A stretch of 16,729 bases of DNA from Flavobacteriaceae bacterium. GTDB taxonomy: Bacteria; Bacteroidota; Bacteroidia; Flavobacteriales; Flavobacteriaceae. The position numbers and the translations under genes are program-made. Positions 7,377 through 14,635 of the stretch are shown one piece after another. The notes beneath the pieces were generated by a model that worked only from the letters and a program-made list of their open reading frames with translations, was not told the origin of the DNA and ran no database searches. The stretch lies in contig PAUJ01000005.1 of NCBI GenBank assembly GCA_002713705.1, positions 31,775 to 48,503 on the forward strand, written 5' to 3'. Positions within the stretch are counted from its first letter, which is position 1. The number at the start of each line of letters is the position of its first letter.

Positions 7377-8966
7377 ATGTATATTATGTTTACATTTATT
7401 AAAAACGACTTGCCTGCAAGTATCGTTGTATTTTTTGTTGCTTTACCACTATGTTTAGGTATTGCATTGGCTAGTGGTGCTCCATTATTTTCTGGAGTTA
7501 TTGCAGGTATTATTGGTGGTATTGTTGTGGGAATATTAAGTGGTTCTCAAATTGGAGTGAGTGGCCCTGCTGCAGGATTAGCAGCAATTGTATTAACAGC
7601 TATAAGTGCTTTGGGAGGATTTGAAAATTTTCTTTTAGCTGTAGTCTTAGCTGGAATAATCCAAATTGTATTGGGGTTTTTAAAAGCTGGAATAATTGGG
7701 TATTATTTTCCCTCATCAGTAATTAAAGGGATGTTAACTGGTATTGGAATTATTATTATTTTAAAACAAATACCCCATTTTTTTGGTTACAATATGATCC
7801 CAGAAGGAAATTTTGCATTTATGCAAGTAGATGGAGAAAATACATTTTCAGAGATTTTTAAAACTTTTAAGTACTTGAGCTTTGGATCTTCTCTAATTGC
7901 GACTATTGGTTTAGCTATTTTAATTCTATGGGATAAAGTATTACTCAAAAAAGCAAAAATATTTCGATTAATTCAAGGTCCACTAGTTGCAGTCGTTATT
8001 GGAATTATTTATGTATTAATAACTACAGGGAAAGAGAATCTTGGTATTTCATCAGAACATCTAGTAAGTGTTCCAATTCCTAGTGATATTTCTTCTTTTT
8101 TAGGCCAATTCCGTTTCCCTAACTTTAGAGCAATTACAAGCGCCGATATTTGGATTACTGCTTTTACAATAGCTTTAGTTGCAAGTTTAGAAACATTACT
8201 TTGTGTTGAAGCCACCGATAAATTAGATCCCGAAAAGAGAGTGACTCCCACCAATAGAGAATTAATTGCACAAGGATCTGGAAATATAATTTCAGGACTT
8301 ATTGGAGGGTTACCCATTACTCAAGTAATTGTAAGAAGTTCAGCAAATATTCAATCTGGAGGAAAAACAAAAATGGCCGCTATTATCCATGGAATATTTT
8401 TATTAATTTCTGTAGTATTAATTCCAAGGCTTTTGAACCTAATTCCGCTTTCAGTTTTAGCATCTATATTATTGGTGGTGGGATATAAACTAGCAAAACC
8501 AGCATTATTTAAAACAATGTATCAATTAGGATGGAAACAATTTATACCTTTTATTGTTACTGTAATAGGTATTATTTTTACTGATCTTTTAGTTGGAATT
8601 AGTTTAGGAATAATGGTTGGTGTTGTAGTTATACTTATTAAAAGTTATCAAAATTCTCATTTTTTACACATGGAAGATATTAGTAATGGTAAAGTGAAAT
8701 ACAAAATAACGTTAGCAGAAGAAGTTACCTTTTTTAATAAAGGTGCCATTTTAAAAGAACTGGATCAATTACCAGAAGATTCTTATTTAGATTTAGATGT
8801 CCGTAAAACTCGTTATTTAGATAATGACATTATTGAAATTCTCGAGGATTTTTCTGAAAAGGCAAAAAGTAGAAATATTTATATTAAATTGATTTCCGAA
8901 AAAGGAATCGTGGAAAATCCAGATAGTTATATCAAATTTTTTAATTTAAACCCAAAAGTAGCATAG
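7377..8966 (+). CDS. SulP-family anion (probably bicarbonate) transporter with STAS domain
   Basis: Inner-membrane transporter of the SulP/SLC26 family. Family landmarks are the opening DLPASIVVFFVALPLCLGIA (11-30), the SGPAAGLAAI motif (62-71), and the block ETLLCVEATDKLDP...PTNRELIAQGSGN (272-303) followed by GGLPITQVIVRSSAN. About 12-14 hydrophobic helices span residues 11-423. The tail (about 435-525) has the beta-alpha pattern of a STAS domain (LDLDVRKTRYLDNDIIEIL). SulP proteins carry sulfate, bicarbonate or other anions. The carbonic anhydrase gene starting 1 base after the stop suggests bicarbonate/CO2 handling, as in BicA-type systems; a role in anaplerotic carbon fixation has been proposed for such pairs in marine flavobacteria. 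Substrate is inferred. The Met at codon 4 (7386) is an alternative start. Confidence 0.92.
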   Translation: MYIMFTFIKNDLPASIVVFFVALPLCLGIALASGAPLFSGVIAGIIGGIVVGILSGSQIGVSGPAAGLAAIVLTAISALGGFENFLLAVVLAGIIQIVLGFLKAGIIGYYFPSSVIKGMLTGIGIIIILKQIPHFFGYNMIPEGNFAFMQVDGENTFSEIFKTFKYLSFGSSLIATIGLAILILWDKVLLKKAKIFRLIQGPLVAVVIGIIYVLITTGKENLGISSEHLVSVPIPSDISSFLGQFRFPNFRAITSADIWITAFTIALVASLETLLCVEATDKLDPEKRVTPTNRELIAQGSGNIISGLIGGLPITQVIVRSSANIQSGGKTKMAAIIHGIFLLISVVLIPRLLNLIPLSVLASILLVVGYKLAKPALFKTMYQLGWKQFIPFIVTVIGIIFTDLLVGISLGIMVGVVVILIKSYQNSHFLHMEDISNGKVKYKITLAEEVTFFNKGAILKELDQLPEDSYLDLDVRKTRYLDNDIIEILEDFSEKAKSRNIYIKLISEKGIVENPDSYIKFFNLNPKVA

Positions 8967-8967
8967 C

Positions 8968-9597
8968 ATGTACACACACACACAAGAAACACAATCTAAA
9001 ATGACACCAGTATCGTCATTGCAAAATTTAAGAGAAGGAAACAAAAGATTCCAAGAAAATGTTCGTTTGAGCAGAAATTTAGTCCAACAAGTTAGAGAAA
9101 CAGCAAGTGGTCAATACCCTTACGCAACTGTGTTAAGCTGTATAGATTCTAGAGTTTCATCAGAATTAATTTTTGATCAAGGGATGGGCGACTTATTTAG
9201 TATTCGCATAGCTGGAAACTTTGTGAATGAAGATATTCTAGGTAGTATGGAATTTGCTTGTAAGTTAGCAGGAACAAAACTAGTTGTGGTTTTAGGACAT
9301 ACGGCTTGTGGAGCTGTTAAAGGTGCTTGTGACCATGCTAGGTTAGGAAACCTAACTGCACTTATAAACAAAATAGAACCCGCAGTTGAAGCAGTTACTG
9401 AACCTCAAGATCAAAGTGTACGTAATTCTGGTAATATAGAATTTGTAAATAACGTTGCAGAAAAAAATGTTTTAATGACTATTGAAAATATTCGAAACCA
9501 AAGTCCTGTATTGGCCGAAATGGAAGCGAATGATGAAATAAAAATTATTGGCGGTATGTATGATATTTCAGATGGTAAAGTAACATTCTATAGCTAA
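8968..9597 (+). CDS. Beta-class carbonic anhydrase
   Basis: Cytosolic zinc enzyme interconverting CO2 and bicarbonate. The beta-class signature is complete: C58-x-D60-x-R62 (SCIDSR) and H111-x-x-C114 (GHTACG), giving the Cys2His zinc site and the Asp/Arg dyad. IRIAGNFV (79-86) and the EFACKLAGTKLVVVLG strand (95-110) are also typical. 209 residues is normal for the family. The start lies 1 base after the SulP stop, indicating translational coupling. The first codons include an (AC)6 run (8972-8984); Met12 at 9001 is an alternative start closer to the usual N-terminus of the fold. No signal peptide is seen, so it should act on the inside, on ions moved by the SulP partner. Confidence 0.95.
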   Translation: MYTHTQETQSKMTPVSSLQNLREGNKRFQENVRLSRNLVQQVRETASGQYPYATVLSCIDSRVSSELIFDQGMGDLFSIRIAGNFVNEDILGSMEFACKLAGTKLVVVLGHTACGAVKGACDHARLGNLTALINKIEPAVEAVTEPQDQSVRNSGNIEFVNNVAEKNVLMTIENIRNQSPVLAEMEANDEIKIIGGMYDISDGKVTFYS

Positions 9598-9621
9598 TAA
9601 AACGAATTAGTTTTAAAAAAA

Positions 9622-9645
9622 AGAGGCTGTTAAAAAACAGCCTCT
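9622..9645. terminator. Hairpin downstream of carbonic anhydrase
   Basis: A 10-bp perfect stem AGAGGCTGTT / AACAGCCTCT with an AAAA loop lies 25 bases after the carbonic anhydrase stop. It is preceded by an A8 run but followed on the plus strand by ACTCTATAAA rather than Ts, so as a Rho-independent terminator it is much stronger on the minus strand. It probably still ends the SulP-CA operon, but no minus-strand gene upstream explains its orientation. Confidence 0.7.
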
Positions 9646-9799
9646 ACTCTATAAATCTAGTTGACAAAAACTAAACGATTTTAAAGAGATGTTGCAATAA
9701 CAAAAATTAATGTGATTTGTATGTATTTTTAAAATCAAGAAATTATTACTTTTATGTTAATAATATAATTAATTAATAATTAGCTATTTAAAAAATCAA
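9646..9799. other. AT-rich intergenic stretch with no recognised gene
   Basis: Part of the 282-base gap between the carbonic anhydrase and the next gene. It is very AT-rich with stop codons in all frames. I see no RNA gene, repeat or coding pattern before the direct repeats that begin at 9800. Confidence 0.5.
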
Positions 9800-9853
9800 T
9801 GTTAACTTAATGTTAACTTAACTTGTTTTTAATGTTAATAATCTTTAATTTTG
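9800..9853 (+). promoter_or_regulatory. 11-bp-phased hexamer array and promoter of the MORN-like gene
   Basis: TGTTAA occurs at 9800, 9811 and 9833, all multiples of 11 bp apart; because GTTAAC is self-complementary the array also reads as TTAACT at 9802 and 9813 in the direction of the gene. It is followed by TAATTTTG (9846-9853), a full match to TAnnTTTG, with TTG (9823-9825) 20 bases before it. The ATG is at 9880. The spacing to TTTG differs from the 13 bases of the porin and lipoprotein promoters, so only the array, not the whole layout, is shared. Confidence 0.55.
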
Positions 9854-9879
9854 ATTAAGTAATTATTAAATACTAAGTT

Positions 9880-10236
9880 ATGAAAATTAAAATCATACTA
9901 ATAATGTTTCTTTTTATGTCTGGATTATTATTTGCTCAGGAAAAAGAAGATAAATATATAGAAAAAAACAACTTAATTGAAGCTACTTTATACAGTGATA
10001 ATGGTCAAGTTTCTCAGAGAGGATTCTACAATAAACAAGGTAAATTACAAGGAGAGTGGATTAGTTATGACTCTGAAGGATTAAAAACTGCTGTGGCTTA
10101 TTACAATAATGGTGAAAAGGTAAATACTTGGTTATTTTATCAAAATAATATAATAAATGAAGTTACTTATTCTAATTCGAAAATTTCTAAGGTGAAAGTT
10201 TGGAAAGCAAAAGAAGTTAGTATAGTTACAAATTGA
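9880..10236 (+). CDS. Small secreted MORN/YwqK-like repeat protein
   Basis: 118-residue protein with a clear signal peptide (MKIKIILIMFLFMSGLLFA, cleavage before Q20). The rest is about three copies of a YxNGxxxxxGxY-type repeat: YSDNGQVSQRGFYNKQGKLQ, GEWISYDSEGLKTAVAYY, NNGEKVNTWLFYQNN. This is the pattern of MORN/YwqK-like proteins, which form beta-hairpin stacks. Many flavobacterial proteins of this size are annotated as YwqK-type antitoxins or membrane-binding proteins, but no toxin gene is present and the signal peptide argues against an antitoxin role. It stands alone between two terminators, next to the TonB-receptor locus, and carries the phased repeat shared with the phosphate genes. 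Function unknown; periplasmic or surface location inferred. Confidence 0.8.
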   Translation: MKIKIILIMFLFMSGLLFAQEKEDKYIEKNNLIEATLYSDNGQVSQRGFYNKQGKLQGEWISYDSEGLKTAVAYYNNGEKVNTWLFYQNNIINEVTYSNSKISKVKVWKAKEVSIVTN

Positions 10237-10263
10237 TTTAATTAACACAAAAATAGTATAGAT

Positions 10264-10293
10264 AAAAAAACCAGTTGATTAACTGGTTTTTTT
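10264..10293. terminator. Bidirectional terminator between the MORN-like gene and the TonB receptor
   Basis: A 13-bp perfect stem, AAAAAAACCAGTT (10264-10276) / AACTGGTTTTTTT (10281-10293), closes a GATT loop. It has a T run on the plus strand (10287-10294) and an A run that becomes a T run on the minus strand, so it serves both convergent genes. Confidence 0.92.
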
Positions 10294-10313
10294 TGTCTGT
10301 ATATAAAATTATC

Positions 10314-13142
10314 CTAAAACTTTACATTGTAACTAATACTTATCTTCTGTCCAGGATTCCATTTTGAATATATTTGATTCTCCGCTTTATAAGACTCATA
10401 TACACTTTCGATATTACTATTTAAGAGATTTTCAAATTTTAATGAAATAGTAGCGTTTTTGTTTTTTCCAAAAGTTTTTGAAGCATTAAATAGTAAATTA
10501 TTGAATGGTAAGGTATAAACATCAGGAATATCACCACTACCAACTATTTGCAATGTTTTTCCTTGTACATTATAAAATAAACCAGCATTCCACCCATTAT
10601 CATTAGTATAATCTATTCCAAAGTTAATAAGATAAGGGGACTGTCCCTGTAAAGGCCTTGTGTCGTCTAATACTTCGCCAGATCTAAGATTATCTTCTCT
10701 ATTTGCTTTCTCATCATCGCTAAACTGTTGTTCAGAGTTTATAAGTGATAAATTTGTATTTATTCTAAATTTTTCTAAACCTGGAATAAACCCTAAATTC
10801 TTCCGTATTTCTATTTCAGTACCATATACGATAGCATCTCCTAAGTTTAAAGGGGTAAATTGACCAGTAGCACTTCTAATAAACGAAAGTTCTATAGGGT
10901 TTTTAAACGATTTGTAAAAACCACTAATAGCATAAAAGTCTCCGTTTTCTCCATATTTTTCATACCGCAAATCAAAGTTATTTATATAGGTTGGTTGAAT
11001 GTTAATATTTCCTATAAAAAAAGTATTATTAATTGGGTCAAATATTTCTGCTAAAGAAGCTTCCTTAAAGGAGGGTCTTGCTGTAGTTCTTGCATATGAA
11101 GTTCTAATTTTTTGTGAACCTTCTTCATTTAAGTCGAATATTAAATTTGTAGACGGGAAAAAATCAGATTTATCTAAAATGGCAGCCTTATTTAACTTTG
11201 TTCCATCTTGTCTTTCACCAGTATAAATTAGTTGAAATTTTTCAAAACGCAATCCAACTGCTGCTTGAAACCAGTCTGTTATTTTAAATTCTTCAGATGC
11301 ATATGCTGAAGCTATACTCATTTGTGAATCATAAGTATCTGAAATCCCAGAATCTCTTCTTACAAACACACCGCTATTTATTGATGCATCATATATATTT
11401 TGATCCGCTAATATTTGATCTGGATCTCCATTTGCAAAATCACTGGCAATATTTAATAATGGAAATGAAAACCTTTCAACTTCAAAACTTCTAGTTTTAT
11501 AAGCATAACCAACTCCGAATTTAAGTTTAGCTTCTTTTCCAAGAAATGTATTTTTATTAATGATGTCTATATTACTAACTATGTTTCCCTCATTTAAATC
11601 TCTATAAATTCTAGTTGGCAATCCCGATTCACTAGGTTCTATGGTATAGGTTTCTATCCCTGTCAATTCGTCTATAGAAACCTTAAAAGGAGTTACTCTA
11701 AAATCTTTATCATATACTAATGCTATAGAAGGAGAGAGTTTCCAATCTAAAGTCCAATTAGATTCTTGATCTATCGAATGTTTTCCATTAAGTAACAAAT
11801 TAGTGATGGAACGCTGTGTATAAATTAAGTTATCTTTTTTAATTTGATTTGAATTCTGGATTCTATTTTGTTGATTAAAAATGGAAGCTTTAGTTTCTCC
11901 ATTTTGAATATGAAGAATATTAAATTTATATTTAGATTTTTCAGTTTTAAAAGATAATCCAGCAATACCACTTATTAATACATTATTAGTACCTCCTTCG
12001 CCTTGTTGAGTTCTATCAGTATTTAGTTCATAAATTGTTGGGTTTACATTCTTTCTAAAAACTTGACCGTCTATATATTGTGAAAAATATTGAGTTTCAT
12101 TTCGATAAGATATAGCGGCTACATAGCCTAATTTGTTATTTCCAACATCAAATTGATTGCCAGCAGTAAAAGAAAAATTATAATCCATAAAACTAGTTTC
12201 TCTTCGAGCTGCTAGATTTTTTGTAAATCTTTTAGTTAATATTTCTACAACTTCCCCATTTTCTTGAGGTAAAGGGATGTATTGCTGGCTAGGGATTGGA
12301 TTATCTCGCAATCCATTATCAAAGCCTAGAAAATCTGTTTTACTTCCTTTATAAGTTAAATAGTTTTTATTGAAATGAAAATCTGAGTTATAACCGAGAC
12401 CTAAAGATGCACTATACCCTTCTTTATTAGGAATATCTTTAGTAACTATATTTATAGCTCCTCCAGTAAAATCTGCTCCTTGATCAGCAGTGGAAGATTT
12501 GCTCACAATTACATTTTCTAAAATTGAAGATGGAAATAAATCCAATTGTAAAGTATTTCTATCAGGATCTAAACCTGGTACATCTACTCCATTTAAAGAG
12601 GTCTTTGTGTATCGATCTCCTAAGCCTCTAACGTATACATATTTACCCCTTTGAACAGAAACCCCAGGAATATTTTTAACAGCAGAAGCAATGTCACTAG
12701 CACCTGAGTTTTTTATGCTTTCTAGCGATAACCCATCCATTAGTTTAACAGAGTTTCGCTGTAAATATAAAATAGAAGCTTCGGTATTTCTTTTTAAGGA
12801 AGTTGTAATTATTACTTCATCTAATTTAGCTGTTGATGCTTTTAAGGTGACATCGACAACTGTAGTTTCACCATTTTTTACAATTACCTCATTTATTTCT
12901 AACATTTGATATCCTACAAATGAAAATTGTACAGTATATATTCCGGGTTTTAATTCTAAAGAGTATTTGCCTTCAAAATCACTTAGTGCTCCACGTTGTG
13001 AATCCTTTATAATAACATTTGCAAATGGTAATATGTCATTGTATTCACCATCGTTAACAGTTCCTGTTATTATTCCAGATTGTGCAAAGGTTATAAAGGA
13101 TAATAAACCTACTATTATTGTAAGTGTAATTGATTTTTTCAT
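10314..13142 (-). CDS. TonB-dependent outer-membrane receptor with carboxypeptidase-regulatory-like N-terminal domain
   Basis: 942-residue outer-membrane active transporter. In order: signal peptide (1-20, ITFAQ); a carboxypeptidase D regulatory-like beta domain (about 23-102, IITGTVND...SFVGYQM); a TonB-box-like LDEVIIT (107-113); a plug domain (about 125-236) with VRGLGDRYTKTSLNGVDVPG (171-190) and GADFTGGAINIVTKD; then a 22-strand-type barrel to the C-terminal ISYNVKF with terminal Phe. It does not have the SusC length or a SusD neighbour. Instead it lies 82 bases downstream of a beta-helix lipoprotein gene on the same strand, with a hairpin between. Substrate unknown; the Pho-type boxes before the upstream gene suggest a phosphorus compound, which is inference. 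No promoter of its own stands out. Confidence 0.93.
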   Translation of the reverse strand: MKKSITLTIIVGLLSFITFAQSGIITGTVNDGEYNDILPFANVIIKDSQRGALSDFEGKYSLELKPGIYTVQFSFVGYQMLEINEVIVKNGETTVVDVTLKASTAKLDEVIITTSLKRNTEASILYLQRNSVKLMDGLSLESIKNSGASDIASAVKNIPGVSVQRGKYVYVRGLGDRYTKTSLNGVDVPGLDPDRNTLQLDLFPSSILENVIVSKSSTADQGADFTGGAINIVTKDIPNKEGYSASLGLGYNSDFHFNKNYLTYKGSKTDFLGFDNGLRDNPIPSQQYIPLPQENGEVVEILTKRFTKNLAARRETSFMDYNFSFTAGNQFDVGNNKLGYVAAISYRNETQYFSQYIDGQVFRKNVNPTIYELNTDRTQQGEGGTNNVLISGIAGLSFKTEKSKYKFNILHIQNGETKASIFNQQNRIQNSNQIKKDNLIYTQRSITNLLLNGKHSIDQESNWTLDWKLSPSIALVYDKDFRVTPFKVSIDELTGIETYTIEPSESGLPTRIYRDLNEGNIVSNIDIINKNTFLGKEAKLKFGVGYAYKTRSFEVERFSFPLLNIASDFANGDPDQILADQNIYDASINSGVFVRRDSGISDTYDSQMSIASAYASEEFKITDWFQAAVGLRFEKFQLIYTGERQDGTKLNKAAILDKSDFFPSTNLIFDLNEEGSQKIRTSYARTTARPSFKEASLAEIFDPINNTFFIGNINIQPTYINNFDLRYEKYGENGDFYAISGFYKSFKNPIELSFIRSATGQFTPLNLGDAIVYGTEIEIRKNLGFIPGLEKFRINTNLSLINSEQQFSDDEKANREDNLRSGEVLDDTRPLQGQSPYLINFGIDYTNDNGWNAGLFYNVQGKTLQIVGSGDIPDVYTLPFNNLLFNASKTFGKNKNATISLKFENLLNSNIESVYESYKAENQIYSKWNPGQKISISYNVKF

Positions 13143-13162
13143 AGTTGTTTTATAATAAAAAT

Positions 13163-13190
13163 AACTCGTCCCAAAACTTGGGGACGAGTT
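13163..13190 (-). terminator. Hairpin between lipoprotein and TonB-receptor genes (attenuator)
   Basis: A 10-bp perfect GC-containing stem, AACTCGTCCC (13163-13172) / GGGACGAGTT (13181-13190), encloses an 8-base loop. On the minus strand it is followed by TATTTTTATTATAAAAC, which reads straight into the receptor start codon at 13142. It should end a good share of lipoprotein transcripts and let only some pass into the receptor gene, or protect the 3' end of the shorter message. Confidence 0.8.
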
Positions 13191-13224
13191 TGTAATAACT
13201 TATTTCTTGGTTAATTAAAATAAA

Positions 13225-14460
13225 CTATATAGCTCCTTTAGCATTTGTGTAAGTCCACTCAAAATCTGAAAGGTTTGCACCTACCGTTCCTCCCTCAGAA
13301 ACTGCTTGTGCATCACCTCCAAATCCTGAAACTGTTACATTTTCAGCTTTATTTACAAATATATCTTGAACATTTGTAATCCCTAAAGGCAGTACAATTT
13401 GCCAAATTCCAAATTGTAATTTTCCATTGTTATAATTTGTAGCAACACCATTGTTATCTAATTCAACATCTGAAGAATCCTTAAACCCAATTGCATATAC
13501 ATTGTTAGAAATTCCCATTGCATTACTTCTATAGTCAGCATATTCGCCATTTTCAGTATTTTGATTGCCAATTAAAGTTATGCCATTTAAATTAAAGTTA
13601 CCCTCTAATGCACCTTCTGGACCATCAATTTCCATCGCATGATCAGAAATATCCCCTAAAATCACAACTGAGTTACTGATTGTGCCAGAATAAGCTTGGT
13701 CAATATCTAAACCATCATCTCCTTGTGCCCATACTAAAGCATTAGATATATTTACAGCTCCTCCAAAAAATTCAATTCCGTCATCTACATTTGCAACTAC
13801 CTCAACATTAGAGATAGTTGTACCTGAACCAACAGCACCTAAGGTAAGTCCGTTAATTTCGTTTCCTTCTCCAATTTCAGCTCCTCCATGACGAATAGAT
13901 ATAAAATTAATTTTACCAGAATTATCAGAATTATTATTTCCTCCATATAATCCATTGGTATCACTAGCAGGAATTCCTTCTATTTGAGTTTCTGTAGCAT
14001 TTCCTTCAACGGATATATTAGCATTCCCTAATACTATAAGACCACCCCATAATCCTCTATCATTTTCTGTTAAATTTCCACCTACAGTTTGACCTAATTG
14101 TATATTGTCTGCAGTAGAAGTAAAAATAATTGGATTATTAGACGTACCATTTGCCATTACCTTAGCATCTCTTGCTATAATTAAAGTAGAGGCATTAGCA
14201 CCACTTCCTGCATAAGCTTTTATAATAGTACCTGCTTCGATGGTTAATGTTACACCTGCAATTACAGTTACCCTTCCTTCAATTTCCCAAATCAAATCAT
14301 TCGTTAATGTTTTATCTTCTGTGATTTGCCCGCTTAAAACAGTATCTGTTCCTTGACCTCCGTCATCGGTAGGAATAATTGCTCCATCGTCATTGCTACT
14401 GCAACTTATAAATGATCCAATTGTTAAAATTGCCATTGTTGTAAGTAATTTTTTTTTCAT
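13225..14460 (-). CDS. Surface-type lipoprotein predicted to form a right-handed beta-helix
   Basis: 411-residue protein of unknown function. The N-terminus is a lipoprotein signal (MKKKLLTTMAILTIGSFIS-C20), and the residues after the cysteine, SSNDDG, are Ser/Asp-rich like the surface-export signals of flavobacterial lipoproteins. Residues about 40-130 are short hydrophobic strands (GVTLTIEAGTIIKA, STLIIARDAKVMANG) typical of the first turns of a parallel beta-helix. The central coils are rich in Asn and Asp, with clusters VDDGIEFFGG (225-234), GDDGLDID (247-254) and SDHAMEIDGPEG (272-283) stacked one coil apart, which suggests a metal- or ligand-binding acidic face. There is no T9SS C-terminal domain. 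The TonB receptor follows, so it may act as the substrate-binding partner in place of SusD. Whether it binds or cleaves a substrate cannot be read from the sequence. Confidence 0.85.
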   Translation of the reverse strand: MKKKLLTTMAILTIGSFISCSSNDDGAIIPTDDGGQGTDTVLSGQITEDKTLTNDLIWEIEGRVTVIAGVTLTIEAGTIIKAYAGSGANASTLIIARDAKVMANGTSNNPIIFTSTADNIQLGQTVGGNLTENDRGLWGGLIVLGNANISVEGNATETQIEGIPASDTNGLYGGNNNSDNSGKINFISIRHGGAEIGEGNEINGLTLGAVGSGTTISNVEVVANVDDGIEFFGGAVNISNALVWAQGDDGLDIDQAYSGTISNSVVILGDISDHAMEIDGPEGALEGNFNLNGITLIGNQNTENGEYADYRSNAMGISNNVYAIGFKDSSDVELDNNGVATNYNNGKLQFGIWQIVLPLGITNVQDIFVNKAENVTVSGFGGDAQAVSEGGTVGANLSDFEWTYTNAKGAI

Positions 14461-14487
14461 CTTTAAATTATTTATTATTTATTGATG

Positions 14488-14565
14488 CAAATAACTAATA
14501 CTAATGTGAAGTTTTTGTTATCTAGAAATTAACAATAGATGATTTTAGTGTTAATTAATTGTTAC
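14488..14565 (-). promoter_or_regulatory. Four phased Pho-type hexamers and promoter of the lipoprotein-receptor unit
   Basis: On the minus strand GTAACA-ATTAA-TTAACA (14565-14549) and ATAACA-AAAAC-TTCACA (14521-14505) are two hexamer pairs, each starting 11 bp apart, and the pairs are 33 bp apart, so all four stay on one helical face. The last hexamer is 13 bases from TTTG (14491-14488) inside AGTTATTTGCATC, exactly as in the porin promoter. The ATG is at 14460. The outer pair lies about 70-85 bases before the divergent dgt start and could also affect it. Confidence 0.6.
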
Positions 14566-14582
14566 CTACTTAACATTTAAAA

Positions 14583-14615
14583 TTGATTAAAAAAGAACTT
14601 AATAATAGTATATTG
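14583..14615 (+). promoter_or_regulatory. Possible weak promoter of dgt
   Basis: TTG (14583-14585) and, 23 bases later, TATATTG (14609-14615) resemble the Bacteroidota -33 and -7 elements with one T missing. The ATG at 14636 follows at a suitable distance. The match is imperfect. Confidence 0.3.
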
Positions 14616-14635
14616 CATATTAAAATTAAACCACA

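Noticed and set aside
8009..8317. 102-residue minus-strand ORF inside the SulP gene
   Set aside because: It lies wholly inside a well-conserved transporter coding region, has no promoter or recognisable domain, and is a reading-frame shadow.
8972..8984. (AC)6 dinucleotide run in the first codons of the carbonic anhydrase gene, a possible phase-variation tract
   Set aside because: The run is short, and Met12 at 9001 downstream of it could start an intact enzyme, so slippage would have little effect.
9880..10236. Antitoxin of a toxin-antitoxin pair (YwqK-type label often given to such proteins)
   Set aside because: No partner toxin ORF is adjacent, the gene is flanked by terminators, and the product has a signal peptide for export.
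10660..11494. Several plus-strand ORFs of 64-75 residues inside the TonB-receptor gene
   Set aside because: All lie antisense to a clear receptor ORF, overlap each other, and show composition expected from the complementary strand of barrel strands.
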